Source of the DNA: Chrysaora quinquecirrha
Taxonomy: Eukaryota > Cnidaria > Scyphozoa > Semaeostomeae > Pelagiidae
Reading direction: 5' to 3'
Assembly: GCA_014526335.1 (NCBI GenBank)
Contig: JACTAT010000039.1
Span: 3,210,202-3,274,201, forward strand
DNA: 64,000 nucleotides
A program made the translations under genes and the position numbers. The notes beneath the pieces were generated by a model. It searched no databases and was not told where the DNA came from. It saw only the letters and a list, made by a program, of their open reading frames with translations. Below, piece after piece: positions 37,536 through 49,399 of this stretch; the first letter of the stretch is position 1, and every line of letters begins with the position of its first letter.

Positions 37536-40500
37536 TTAGAAAGCGCCAAGATCTCCAAAAGGGTCCTACGAAAAAGCACAAATGATCTTTAAGACTAAGG
37601 CTCTTGATCTTACACTTGACAACAGTATTTTAACAAATGTGACTATATTGCACGCTTATGTGCTGCACGCGTATATGGGCTGCTTCAATTAACGTAATGT
37701 CAAGTTTTCTGAGGGTCGTTTAGGGTCGTTTAAGGTCGCTTAGGGTTACATGTTCCCCTGTTCGCTTGAGAAAATCCCCTTGTTCCCTGGAGTTTTGTAG
37801 GATTATCTTTCAGATTGAAAGTCGAGCAGACTTATTGGAAGGATTTAACCATGATTTCACCTGACCCCTGTTTCCCGATGTTCCCTTGTTCCCTTTTAAT
37901 TATGACCACGTTCCTTTGTTTCCTGGACACATTTCGTATGTTCCCATTTACCCTAGAACCCACAAACGACCTTCTATCTAATGTAAAAAGCAAATGAGCA
38001 GTATTCCTTTTGAATTAATTCATACATTACCTGACTCGACTGCATGCTTGTATTCGTGTTGCCTGATTGTTTATTATCAAACATCGAAAACATGTCATTG
38101 TTTTGTTGATTTCCATGCGAGGTGTTTGTTTTTCTTGACTTATCGACAGTTGCATACAGCGGGTCTGATGTTGTTGCTGTGCTTTCGAGCGAAAACGCAC
38201 CTCCAAGTCCGGCAAAAGGATCCGGAGCAGAAGACATAGCATTGCCTAAAAACACAAAGAAACGTCACTTTAAGATAAACGATTTAACGCGAAAGGTTTT
38301 GGATAAAGATAAGGCTAAATATTTGAGCTCGATTTAGAATTTATCACGGGCGTGTGTGTGAGTGGAATGAATGGTGCAAGTATATATAAAAGGCTATTTA
38401 GCAAAGCCAAATAATGATACTATCGACGAGAAATCTGAAAAAACAACAGCAACTTTGAACATGCGTCCTTCTAGAGGACGTCGAGCTGCCAACAGGACCC
38501 GTCGTGAGTAATAGCCTACGACCACACTGCTTTCGTTGTCGACAGGAGCAACCCGTATCGATGGTAGCCCAGGAGCTGTCCCTGAAATACCCGGTTCTCA
38601 TTAACTTACACATACAGTATGGAGGGATGGAAAACCGAGTTGCACGAGGAGGTCAGAAACATTAACCCATCGCTGGGTTTTACCTCGTGCCTTTTACTTG
38701 GCTTAATCCACTATGCATTGGCCTCAATAAAGACACATCATACCGTCAGTCACGGATAGTTCTACCGTCAAAGATACTTTTAGCCATGTACCTACGGACA
38801 AAGACGACTCGACGAGATTCGACTTTCACACGGTTAGCCCCTGTGATAACTCAGGTTAACCCCTGACACGGAGGGGCGATATCAAAGCATTACCTACATA
38901 ATCATTTTAGGGCACAGACAATGCACAGTGAAGTGATAGGCCTTCAATTTCGTATCATCAACGCAACATATTGAATGACAAACCTTGTGTTTGAAACGAT
39001 GGCATGTTTGACTGCATATACGGCATTGGAGGTGCAGTAGAATGCTGCATCATAGGCGATGCTGAAGACGGAAAATTACCAGCTTTTGACATCAGATCAA
39101 CCCTTGGGGGTATTTCAGGCCTGGGGGCATTTTGTGGGGGAATCCAGTGTTGTAAGGCATTGACGGTTGGCTGAATGGGTTTGTTTGTGGTTGAAAGATA
39201 TTCGATTGTGGTTGTTGTTGTTGTTGGAGAGGCATTTGAGGTGCTTGCAACTGAGTTGGATGCAGAGTTGGACCTTGTGATATCGTCATTGGCGAATTTC
39301 TAGGTGATGTTGGTGTAGGTTTATTCTTCTTAGGAAATTGAGGCACATTTCCACCATCAGCTGCTGGCAGTGTGCCTTTGATGCTGCTGATGCCTCCCGC
39401 TAATGCTGCAAAAGGATCATTGTTGCTTGGATTTGGTTCTGAAATCTTCTCAGGCATTAATTGTGATGATTGCTCGGTCTCTATCGATGCAAATAATGAG
39501 TTTTCGTTCGTTGTCGGTGATAGTGTAGACACAGGTTGTTGATCAGCATGAAAAGCATCAAATGGGCTGTTACGTCGATTAAAAGCATCAATTGGGCTAC
39601 TATGTGGGGTGGAGAAACCCCAGTTGCCCCCAGCTGCCGGTTGATGCGAGGAAGACCAGGCAGATTGCTGCTGAGATGCTGGCACACTGCTGAACAGATC
39701 ACCAACTTCAGAAAGCAGTGTCGCATTGGCTGGTTGGCTTGCAGTGTTTTGAGACGAAGAAAACAAATCGTTATTATCAAACAAGCCATTATCCATGGAT
39801 TTACTTTTGCTGATTGACAAATTAGTGGATGGCTGCTGTGAATGATCATTTGCAGTCAACAGAAACGGATTGTTCTTCTGCTGTAGGTTTGGATCTGATG
39901 ATGACGCCTTCATTCCTCCTTGGTCAGCAGCTGCAGAAAAAGGTGATGCGTCAAAGAATGGATCATCTGAAAATATACTTTGCTTTTCTGATAACTGGGG
40001 TGGATTCGAATCCATGTTTAGATCTCCTAATTCAGCCAACAGTTGCTTTGTGTCTGATCGCTTCATATCCTGAAAAAAATCAAAATGCCTAAATTTATAT
40101 CTATGCATACATCGTTTATCTCAATGAATTGACTGTTAGGCTCTTGCCAAACGACAAAACATGCGAAACGTTTGACCACGTTGCGAAAAACGCTGCTAAC
40201 CAAATTCTGTTGTCAAGCCATGTTTTGTGACGTGGTCAAACAGTTAAAACATTTCTTGTATATCATTTGCAAATCCTTGACTAACAATGTTTGAATATAC
40301 GGCCAAGCCTTAATCTTCAGTCTCAAGAGATGCTTTAAACGCATGCTTAATCCTCTCACCTTGTGCATAAATTCAAGTTCCTCATTAACATCTGTCCAAT
40401 CGAGAAGATTTGTAGATTCGACTCCACTTTGGTCTGCATTCTAAAAGAAAATTTTACAGCTAGCATGAACACAACTGTACCAATATTGGACGTAATAGTG

Positions 40501-43500
40501 GTTAAGATTGTTTTCCCTAAGGTTGTAAGTAAAGCCCTAGCCAAGCGATTAAACATTCTCGATCAAACATTTGAGATTTGTTTGGCAGTGTTTGACCGTT
40601 TGGCAACGTCACAAAACATTCCTCGAAAAGCAGAATTTGTTTAGCCAAGTTGCTGAAAAGTTTCAGAAACATATTCTGGCTTTCACAAGCAAAATGTTTG
40701 ATTGTTTGGCTAGAGCCTGACGACCGTGTGATTATCGCGGAAACAATGTTTGACAGCAAAGAAATAATACCTGACTAACTTCGCTACTAATCAGCTCTTT
40801 TCTTGAATTGGGAATCTAAAAATTAATCGAAATCAAACGAGTACAGTTATAATCCTTTAGATCAAAGTGTTGCGTTGCAGTTTTAAGTCCAACTCTGAAG
40901 AAACCCACCCTCCTATCTCAGTCTATTGTTTTCTCTTAAATATCCTATTGTTTGCCTATTTTTTTGTTATTCAGGGCCTGAGTTTCTTACAGAGTGGTTT
41001 CTTAAGGGTGGGAATTAACTGCAATACTTTCGACTTTTTACAAGACAAATCTAATGGACAAACTAGTGTTTTGGCTGAATTTGGAAAAATCTAGATGTTT
41101 GGCCACCTTGCTTTACAATAGATTGTTTCGATGTAAAGCTGTATAACTGGTTCAAAAAACAATCTAGTGCAGTTTTGTCTGTATGTGTAACATTTTATAA
41201 TCGATTGGCCGGTTTCTTGACTTTTGTATTGATGACACACCCTTACTTCGGAAAAGGTACGCCAAAGTTGCTCATTTTCTTTGCTATACGCCTTTGTTCA
41301 CTAACTTAAGAGAAGAGCTTTATGTATAGTAAAATGTATAGCCGCTTGACTGAAGCAGTATATTTTCATCCAGCGCAAAAACTAGTCATTTTGGCCATGG
41401 TTTACAGTACATAGCTACAAAATAAATTGGTGCAAAATGCTATCGAATCTTATCTCAAAATTTGACTCACAGCATAATGATTTTCGTCTTCGTTCTTCTC
41501 AACAACAAGTTGGAACTTTGAAGGAACCTTTAAAGAAAGCAAACAAGTGCTTTAACCATTGGTCAAAGATATGTTATTGTTACATTACAGTAAGACATTG
41601 GCCAAACAAACAAACATTGTTTGACAAACATTTGATATTTGCAAGTCTAGCAAATGTTTTACAGTTGTGCCACGTCGCGAACATTGCTTGTCAAACATTT
41701 CATCACCTCTCACTTACCAGCTTGTCACATCAAATCAACCCTTGGGGTTTTTCAGGTCCGGGGGCATTCTGTTGGGGGAATTTAGTGCATCAAGCAAAAA
41801 AACGGTTTTAAACCTCTTCAAAAATATTGCACAGCAAATTTTGCTTGTCAGTCAATGTTTCGTGACGTGGCCAAACGTTTTAACATTGCTTGATAAGCAA
41901 ATCTCAAATGTTTGACAATGTTTTTTTCTTAAGTCAGGGCCTAAGACGCAGCTGGGTAATGTAGCAAGTCAAGTAAAGCCGGGTTCCCATGAGATCGTAA
42001 GAGTGTCGGTGACAGTCTGCTTAGGCCCCAATTTTAATGGTAACAGTTTTCTCCGATCATTACAACTGTACCGACTGTGAATCGGAAGAACCGGTAGAGT
42101 TGAAAAGTGAGTTCAACTTTCGGGCTTTCACGACCCTGTCGATCAAGGATAATTGTAAGGGAAAACGTGTCGCCGATCTATCTATTGTTGGAAAATTGTT
42201 TCATTGGTGCAGGTAACAAATCTTAGGAAAGCAATCCCGTGTGTTTTGCTCTTTGTTGCTGCGCTGCCAGGAAATTTTCTGCATACTGACGCTGACAGTT
42301 TCCTGATTAATGGAAACACTTTCCTCTGGTCGTTATGAAGGATTGAAGAAGGGATCGGCGACAAGTCATCGACTCTTACGATCTTGTAGGAACCAAGTTT
42401 TGAAAATACACACTCACAGCATATGGATCTTCCTGTTTTTGTTCGGTTTCTTCAACACCAGTTTCAATTTCGTTGTCTTGTTGGCTTCCTGCATTCGCTC
42501 CATCTGGGTTTTTCGCTTGATCAGCCTTTTCACGTTCATGCTTATGTTTTAGATAGATAACATGAAACAACTCTTTGAGACTTGCAGTTACATTACCAGC
42601 CTGAAAAAAAAACAACGATAATAATAAGTACCATTGAATGAAAGCCAGCGTGAGCCCAGGCAACGCTATCTAAAGCCAAGATTCTAATTGAAATGATCAA
42701 ACGATTATGGCCCCACTGTATTAGACCATCTTTTTCACGAGAGAAACTGGATCAATTCTGATCCGATATAGGCTCAGCTCTGCCTCTTTTCAAATGCGTT
42801 TTGACGAGAAGAACTGGAACGGCTTTGATCTGATCAAGAAATAATTCGCTACTGTATTTTAAGGAGTTCGGGAAGGAGTTTATGCAAGAACTACCGAAAT
42901 TCTTGCAACGAAATAGTTCAAATTTCTTCATTTTATTCTAGAAAAAGCATTCTTGTAGGAGTCAAAAGCAGGAAATTCAATTTGTTGCTTATAGGTATAA
43001 ATATGAATATGTATTAATTCCATCTTAGTTAACTGTTTCCGTTTGTTTCTGAGGTTTATACTCTGAGGGGTGTCTGCCCTATACCTGACCATGTTTTCAC
43101 TGGTTCTCGCTTGATTGAAATTTTGAAACCACTCAAAAAATATTAACTTAAAAGGAAGAAAAACTTCACTTACATTCTTCTCTGTTCTGAATGCAAATAA
43201 ATTATATCCATCCGGCAAACTGACAATGTAGGCAAACGTTCTTCTGTCATCTTTATCATGACTAATATATGATACTTTATGAACAATATGAGCATGCTCT
43301 AATTTCTGAAAGAAAGAAAATAAATTTAAATGGCAAACAACTAGCAACATGATATTTCTCCAGGGAGGGCTTTATTTGTTCTTTATAGGGAGATGCTCAA
43401 TCAGGCAAGAAAAAATTTGCTTTAAGGTGCACAGCTCTGCTCTGCATATTTCACACAGTTCAACTGATAACTTCCCGTCTATATATTAATTGATTTTAGA

Positions 43501-44541
43501 CATAACTCATTTGTCAAAGTTATGTCCCAGTGAATTTATTTCAGTTGTGAACCTTTATCTTCACACTTACTCCTCAACAATTGCGGCTGTGGAACCACAG
43601 GTTGAAGTTAACATCAAATAGTGGCGCTGTAGTGGGACTGTTAAGATGAACTTCAATATTACTTTAAAATGTCACATTTATTTTACAGTAGTATCAATTT
43701 GCTGGCGGCATAACTTAGGCAAATGAAGTAGATCTTACCTTAGTTTTCTGGTCAATAATTCTTATCCCTTTGAGTGATATATTCAGAAAGATTCTTTGTT
43801 TGTGAACTTTGCTTTCTTTATTCAGTTGTTTAGCTTGTTGCTACAAAAAACAAAAACAGTAACACTTAATCGTTCACTGTTTGTAGATTTTAGCATACAG
43901 CATATTAAAGAAAAATTTTGCTCAGGGAATTAGGACAACCAACCTTCAGTTTATTGATTGCAGTGGCACAGATCATGTCTCCTCTTGGGGCTTCCACCTT
44001 TAGTGACCCAAAAAGCTGCAGAAAAGGACAATGCAGGTATTTTGTTGCATGTTTAAAAGGTATTAATTAAGACTTAGCTAATAAGATACTAAAAAGGCCT
44101 GGCTACCACCTTACCACCTCGGAAACTTTGTAGCGCATCCAAAAATTTTCTGCAAAATGCAAATGACTGAGGAACATGTTGCTCGCTTGTCCCTTGCATG
44201 TTTAGCCACCCAGGGGACATGGCATATGCAGTGTCATGCATGACATTTCTCCTTGTTTAGCCATAGCATAACTCTGACAATGTGATGACAACAACAACAA
44301 TGATGATGATGATGATGAAGATGACAATGATGATGATGAGCATGGTAATGATGATGACAATGACAATGATGACGATGATGATGATCAAGATGAATAATGT
44401 AATGAAGGCAATCAATAATGAAATATGTGGCAATTAGTTTGCCAAAAGCATGTAATACCTTGCAATTAAACATAACACCCTCTCCAAGAAACTTGTCCAT
44501 GTTGAAAACAGCATCATCATTTGTTGGTGCTCCAGAGGACC
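37536..44541 (-). CDS. Disabled homologue (DAB1/DAB2 type): PTB domain plus NPF/DPF endocytic tail
   Basis: An adaptor that binds FxNPxY tails of receptors through its PTB domain and recruits clathrin/AP-2. Minus-strand exons in order: 44541-44459, 44015-43944, 43840-43739, 43305-43174, 42600-42418, 40815-40771, 40440-40360, 40069-38984, 38245-38031, 37565-37536. The PTB core reads FLGEGVMFNCK, APRGDMICATAINKLK, HKQRIFLNISLKGIRIIDQK, HAHIVHKVSYISHDKDDRRT and LKELFHVIYLKHKHE. The tail has NPF (KNNPFLL, QTNPFSQ), DPF (SDDPFFD, NNDPFAA, APDPFAG), DLF, and poly-Q near its middle. A ten-codon last exon ends DPFGDLGAF-stop. One base is missing near 39136-39142; correcting it joins YNTG to PPQNAPRPEIPP. 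The initiating exon upstream of 44541 was not found. Confidence 0.92.
37711..37972. mobile_element. MITE family GAGGGTCGTTTAGGGG, copy 2, in last Disabled intron
   Basis: Begins GAGGGTCGTTTAGGGTCG and ends with CCACAAACGACC. It shares ATGTTCCCCTGTTCGC, AAAATCCCCTTGTTCCCTGG and AGTTTTGTAGGATTAT with copy 1. The right terminal repeat is more decayed. Confidence 0.6.
40136..40313. mobile_element. MITE family TTAGGCTCTxGCCAAACGATCAAACA, copy 1
   Basis: Left end TTAGGCTCTTGCCAAACGAC, right end TATACGGCCAAGCCTTAA, with an interior GTTTTGTGACGTGGTCAAAC. This family recurs at 40533, 41540, 55490, 62550 and 63655. Confidence 0.65.
40533..40720. mobile_element. MITE family TTAGGCTCTxGCCAAACGATCAAACA, copy 2
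   Basis: Left end AAGCCCTAGCCAAGCGATTA, right end TGATTGTTTGGCTAGAGCCT. GACCGTTTGGCAACGTCACA lies in between. It sits between two Disabled exons. Confidence 0.7.
41540..41945. mobile_element. MITE family TTAGGCTCTxGCCAAACGATCAAACA, composite region
   Basis: Repeated words CATTGGCCAAACAAACAAAC, GTGCCACGTCGCGAACATTG and CGTGACGTGGCCAAACGTTT appear twice over 400 bases, suggesting two adjacent or nested copies. The stretch at 41725-41775 (CATCAAATCAACCCTTGGGG, then TTTCAGGTCCGGGGGCATTC) duplicates the tail of Disabled exon 38984-40069 near 39090-39135. Confidence 0.55.
44093..44265. mobile_element. MITE family GGCCTGGCTAAACTAGGAGAC, copy 3 (shortened)
   Basis: Begins AAGGCCTGGCTACCACCTTA and ends TTCTCCTTGTTTAGCCAT. 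It is inverted relative to copies 1 and 2 and lacks part of the interior, but keeps CGCTTGTCCCTTGCATGTTT, followed by AGCCACC. Confidence 0.55.
44283..44395. repeat. (GAT)n microsatellite in the first known Disabled intron
   Basis: Imperfect GATGAT/GACAAT repeats. The His-rich minus-strand frame across it is an artefact. Confidence 0.8.
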
Positions 44542-46882
44542 CTATGAAATCATTTAGAATGAGGGTAGAACATTATGCATCACCAGCTTACACCCAATTC
44601 ATTACCTTAGAATAGCCAACACTTCAAGTAGCTCTTACAAGCTCTTGAAGATCAACCACTGAGTTGTTGTTTTCATAATTTGTTTTCTGGCCTGTCTTTT
44701 GTTGGGTGTTATTGTGTTTAGAACGATCATCGAGATTATGTTTGAAACTTTTAAGTTATGGGGTTTGCATTGTTTTACACTATGGTCAGTGGCATTGCTA
44801 ATAAATGGGGGCAATCTTGCAATGGGGGCTTGACCAACAGACTGAAGTTTATACATATTCCATGTTGCATTCCTTGTATATGCCACACTGAAGATTTAAC
44901 AAAAAAACAATGGAAAGAACAATAGAAAATCACTCTTCCATGCTAGAGATCTTTGGCGAATGAATGCAGCCCTTGGGATTGTATTACGTACTTAAGGCTA
45001 TTGTGTATTGTGTACTTGAGGCTATTGTTTTCCAAACAATTGGGTATTGTTTTCAGCCAAAATTCCACACCAAAGTTCTACAATATGCACAACAAAGCTC
45101 CCACCTTGGTTGGGCCTGAAAACATAAATTGCCATTCCAGCATCCTGTTCTCACTGCTGTGTCATGCTTTTCTTTCCAAGTGCCCAAAGGGCCAATGATT
45201 TTCATTGTCACAGTGAGTCAGTTGGCCTGACTTACTGTTCTTATTTTCATTTGATAAAAAACATGGTCTTCCACAAAAACTCAACAAACAAATTTTGCGA
45301 GTCTAGGCTACCCTTTTGTATTTTAAAAGTCTGAAAATCCCATGTGAATCACCCCCCTCTTGTTTGAAAACCATTCAAAACATAATACCTTTTACGCTTT
45401 TTTGTTTACCCATTGTATGATATCAATCTTGGTATTTTTGGCATGTATGACAGTCGATGAAGAGCTGCAGAAACCCGTCAGCAGAGCACTGTGGTTGAAG
45501 AAGGAAGCACTTCCGCAGTGGAAGTGATCTTTCGCAACATGACTTTGTGGTGGCTTCCTGCTGTTTATCAATCAATCAATTATCAACCTCGTTTTGAGTG
45601 TGTCCAAAGTGAGACAAATTGTTGTTGTTGTGATATTTGCTTTTCTTTTCCTGGTCTTCCCATTGGGTCTTCCTTCTTTGAAACAGTGAAGTGAAACAGT
45701 TTCGTTTCTTGTTGTACCTTCCTGTCTCTGCTGTGCAAGTGCAAGACATCTTTGCCTCTTGATTTCCCTGATTTGGTAAGTAGTTAGTTGTAAGTCCACA
45801 TATTTTTCTCAGCTTCTGCTCTGTTGCAGAGGATGGAACACTTTTTATACCCAGTGCACATCAAAGTTCTCTGGGCTGGGCAAAGCAATAGAAAACAATA
45901 CCCCTATTGTTTGGAAAACAATAGCCTTCGTTGTGGTGTGCAAAGAATTCCAGTCTGGGTCTCCAAAGTGTGACCCTTGCACACGCACCAGACAAACAAT
46001 AGAACAATAGAAAAGGAAATGCTCTTCTGCACCCGCCAGATCTGAGGACAGAGAATAGATGATTCCACAAAAGATGGCATGAGGGGCATTTGACCATGAT
46101 GCATTGCGTTTAAATATCGGTTTCCAATAGAATCACTATGAATCTCGTTATAGAACCCAATGCACGATGGTCATATGCCCCCCTACTTCAACTTTTGCGG
46201 AATCGTCTATTGCCAAACCCCATAGACTTGGTTTATATGAGATATTGGTGTGCAATTGTGTGCACCGCATCAAGTTAATAATAACAAAAATATCTTGGGT
46301 GTGACACTCAAATTTTCCGCAAACTGCATGATACATTAAGATGAAAGAGGATCCATTTGGCTCAAGTGGCTTGAAAGACCCTGCCACTTAACTCCTGAAG
46401 CTTGTCTGCCGAATGTGCACATCTCAATAAGATCTTGGCAGTGTGCCTGGATGAAAACGTTTCCATGCCCATCAAATAACTTTCAACACAGGCCATAGTA
46501 ACAACAGATCTATCATTCCTGAAAATGTTGCATGTATCCAAACTGTTTCAGAAAGAAATCATTCCATTGCAACTTAGAAGGATTTCAAAGTCAGACAAGT
46601 CTAAGAAAAGTGATTTTACCAAAACGTTTGCATAAGCAATCATTTATAGACAAAATTGGAAAAATATTCTCAATGGCTATGGTTACTAAATGGAGTTAAA
46701 TTCTAAAAAAGAGACAAGTTGATGTAAAAAGCTGAGAATATGACAAGTTCAAAAAATTTCATCCATATACTTTCTAATTATTCCAGAACCATCAGCACTG
46801 TTCCTCGTTGTCGTTAAAAAAGCCTTCAAATCCTGCTGTTTGTCTTTGTGAATTTTCATTCCTGGTAATTCATTCATTTATT
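44542..46882. other. Region between Disabled and syd-1, mostly repeat-derived
   Basis: It contains several AACAATAG/CTATTGTTTTCC units (45000-45110, 45840-46010) and a paired ACAATAGACGATTCCGCAAA-like unit (46040-46110 and 46150-46220, in inverted orientation). The missing 5' exon(s) of Disabled should lie here on the minus strand, ending in splice phase 1, but I could not identify them. Confidence 0.45.
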
Positions 46883-49399
46883 TCACATATTTGTTATTTC
46901 AATTTCAACACCACGCTCATGTTTCTTTGGCCATATATTAAGCAGAAACTCCAATGCTTCTATGATTCGTTTGAAATCAAGAACAGCCGTTGTCGATGCA
47001 GGACACAACAAAACAGGTCCAAAACAAACAGCTAGATTAGTTATATCCATTTTATTCACTTCCTTATTCTCTCCGACTCTTATTAAATGATCCATTATAT
47101 ATATCAATGTCGCTCTGCTTCCATAATGCAGCAATTTTAATAGCTCGGAGAAAATAATCTGTCTTTGGTTAAGATCAGGCGAAGGGTTTCTTTCCCTTGC
47201 TTTGTTTATCTTATTGAATACTTCCTCAGGTATTAAGGGTTCTGGTAATTCACGGAGGTAATCTTTTAAGATACCAGTCAAGACATTGCAGTCAACGCCA
47301 TTATTCGCAGATACATCTACTGCGCTGCTGTCTTGATCAAACTCTGCTTTGAGAATCTTCTTTTTCTTTGCATTTCCACTTATTCGATACAAACCAACTA
47401 TATGCATGCCGCGTAACTCGATTTCTTCGACACACTTTCGTACTATGATGGGTATGGTATTTCTTTCTTCATCTAACGTGGATACAATATTAAATCCGAA
47501 GACCCCACTTTTGCGACTCGATGGTGTACGCTTAAGATATTTAATAGCTTCTGTGAAATCTAGCGAAATATAAATTATTCCTGTGTCTTCGAGTTGTAGT
47601 GCAATATAGTGTGAAGTTCCTTTGATTAGTAACCTTTCTAAGAAAACCACTCCACTCGACGCGAGGCTATGCTGTTTCCCTGAACCAATTGTAAAAATAT
47701 ACAATGTAAACTCGCTGGCATGACTTATCTCTATATCAAATTGCTCATCGATATGAATTAGGTTGCTAGAATTATCCAATTTCTTTTTCGATGTTGATGC
47801 TTTGAATTCATCATCAATTTCAATCGTGCAATAACATTTCTTTTCTTTACTTGATTTCGTTTGCATGTCTTCGATTCTGATTATGCTTACTGCTAACATA
47901 CCAGAAAACGCCCTTGTGAAGTCCATCTCAGAGTTCAAGTTATCGCTTCTGTAAGGCTCAAAATGCTGCTCCATCGTCAACTCTTGTTTCTCCCCCTTTT
48001 TCACGTCTTTTGCTGAATGACTTCTAAAAAACCCTAATCTATTTGAGTTCTTCGGTGTTTCTGCTACTGACTTTGCGCGTCGAAAGCCTTGTTCTGGAGT
48101 TGAGGGTGCCGACTCTTGGATATTTTGCTCTTTGAAGTTTAAAATGGAGGAACTAACTCATCAATAGAACTTGTAACTATTTTTGGCGAGGTTGAAGGAC
48201 TGGGGCATCGGGAGGGGTATCCACCCTATAGAGCTCTGCTCTTTTGAAACCTGAGGGGGATGTTGATAATGAATCATGTGAAGGGCTCATGTCTCCCCTC
48301 TTGTCGTTGGTTTGAGATTCCTCTGTTGTCAGAGGTGGAGTGGGAAGTTTTCTTGGACTTCTGTTCGATCTCGGTGTATCAGGGAGAGTTCGGGTGGATC
48401 TTTCATTTCGATTCGAATCTTCTATCTCAAACAGTTTTGGGACAATCGATTTCTCGATATCAGTTTTTGATTCTGCTCTCTATTCGACCATTCGTATGTG
48501 ACTGGATTAAAGAGGATGCAGATCTGAGATAAGTATCCATTTCTGGTCTACTACTGTCCTTTGCATGTAATTTCAATGACCGTGGTGACGATGATTTTGA
48601 AATGATCTCGGCGACTTTTGATGATTTTCGCCGTTTTGATTCGAACTTAGATGCACTGTTTTATTTCTATGGCCACCCTGTGTTACACCATTTGTAGAAA
48701 GCCTATCACCCCTAGGCACAGCTTTCCCATATACCGGTATGTGCGATTTCGTTGTCAATAATAACTTATCTGGAATCTGCATCATCAAAGCAACATCTTT
48801 CAATGGAAAACCTTTTAAATTCACTCGATTTACTTCGAGTACCTCATCACCACTATGCAACAAACCATTTATATCCAATATGCTTCCTAAAGACACACGT
48901 GATATAAATACACCATTTTTTCGATCGAATCCGTTTCCTTTTTTGATGAAAACCCGAGGCCTTGCCCTGGCACTTTCGTTATTTCAATCTTACGAATCCA
49001 GTATCCATCATGATCTTGAAATAAATCGATAATTCCTGCAATCCTCTGTGACGTTCCTTCGACTATGGTAATGTTATGTTTTGTTGAAGGCTGCATTTCT
49101 GGATAACTATCAACTTGCCTACGAACGGATGCCATTTTAACCTGCTGTCTGCATTCCTCCGCTTCTGTTAATTTTATAATGTCGACAATCTCTTTAGTTA
49201 TTCTTGATACCTGGCTGTTGTTTCTTGAGCATAAATTCAAGCTGTTTTGCCGTTCAGGCTTTCTCCCTCCAATCTTACTTATTTGGCTGTATTTAAAAGA
49301 TGGTAAATTTGGCAGTTTTCGTCGTTCCAAGTCATCTTGTACGCCGTTGCTCATAGCTGTGTAAACTCGCTTTTTGAAGCTTTGTTTCTCAGTACTCAT
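46883..49399 (-). CDS. syd-1/SYDE-type PDZ-C2-RhoGAP protein, intronless, several frame breaks
   Basis: A Rho-family GTPase-activating protein with the PDZ-C2-RhoGAP order of nematode SYD-1 and fly RhoGAP100F, which act in presynaptic assembly and axon guidance. The start chosen is MSTEKQSFKKR at 49399. The PDZ (about 49000-48730) reads IRKIEITKVPGQGLGF, GVFISRVSLGSI and LLHSGDEVLEVN. A Ser/Lys/Pro-rich linker follows. The C2-RhoGAP part (48004-46883) is one clean frame with MLAVSIIRIED and C2 strands, then FGFNIVSTLDEERNTIP. The arginine finger is in GLYRISG, followed by GILKDYLRELPEPLIPEE and NLAVCFGPVLLCP. Five single-base deletions (near 48940, 48650, 48463, 48184 and 48140) are needed to read the first half. 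Each restores coherent sequence. No introns occur over 2.5 kb. Confidence 0.88.

Noticed and set aside
41437..41915. 124-residue plus-strand frame inside the Disabled locus
   Set aside because: It crosses MITE sequence and a duplicated fragment of a minus-strand exon read antisense. No coding support.
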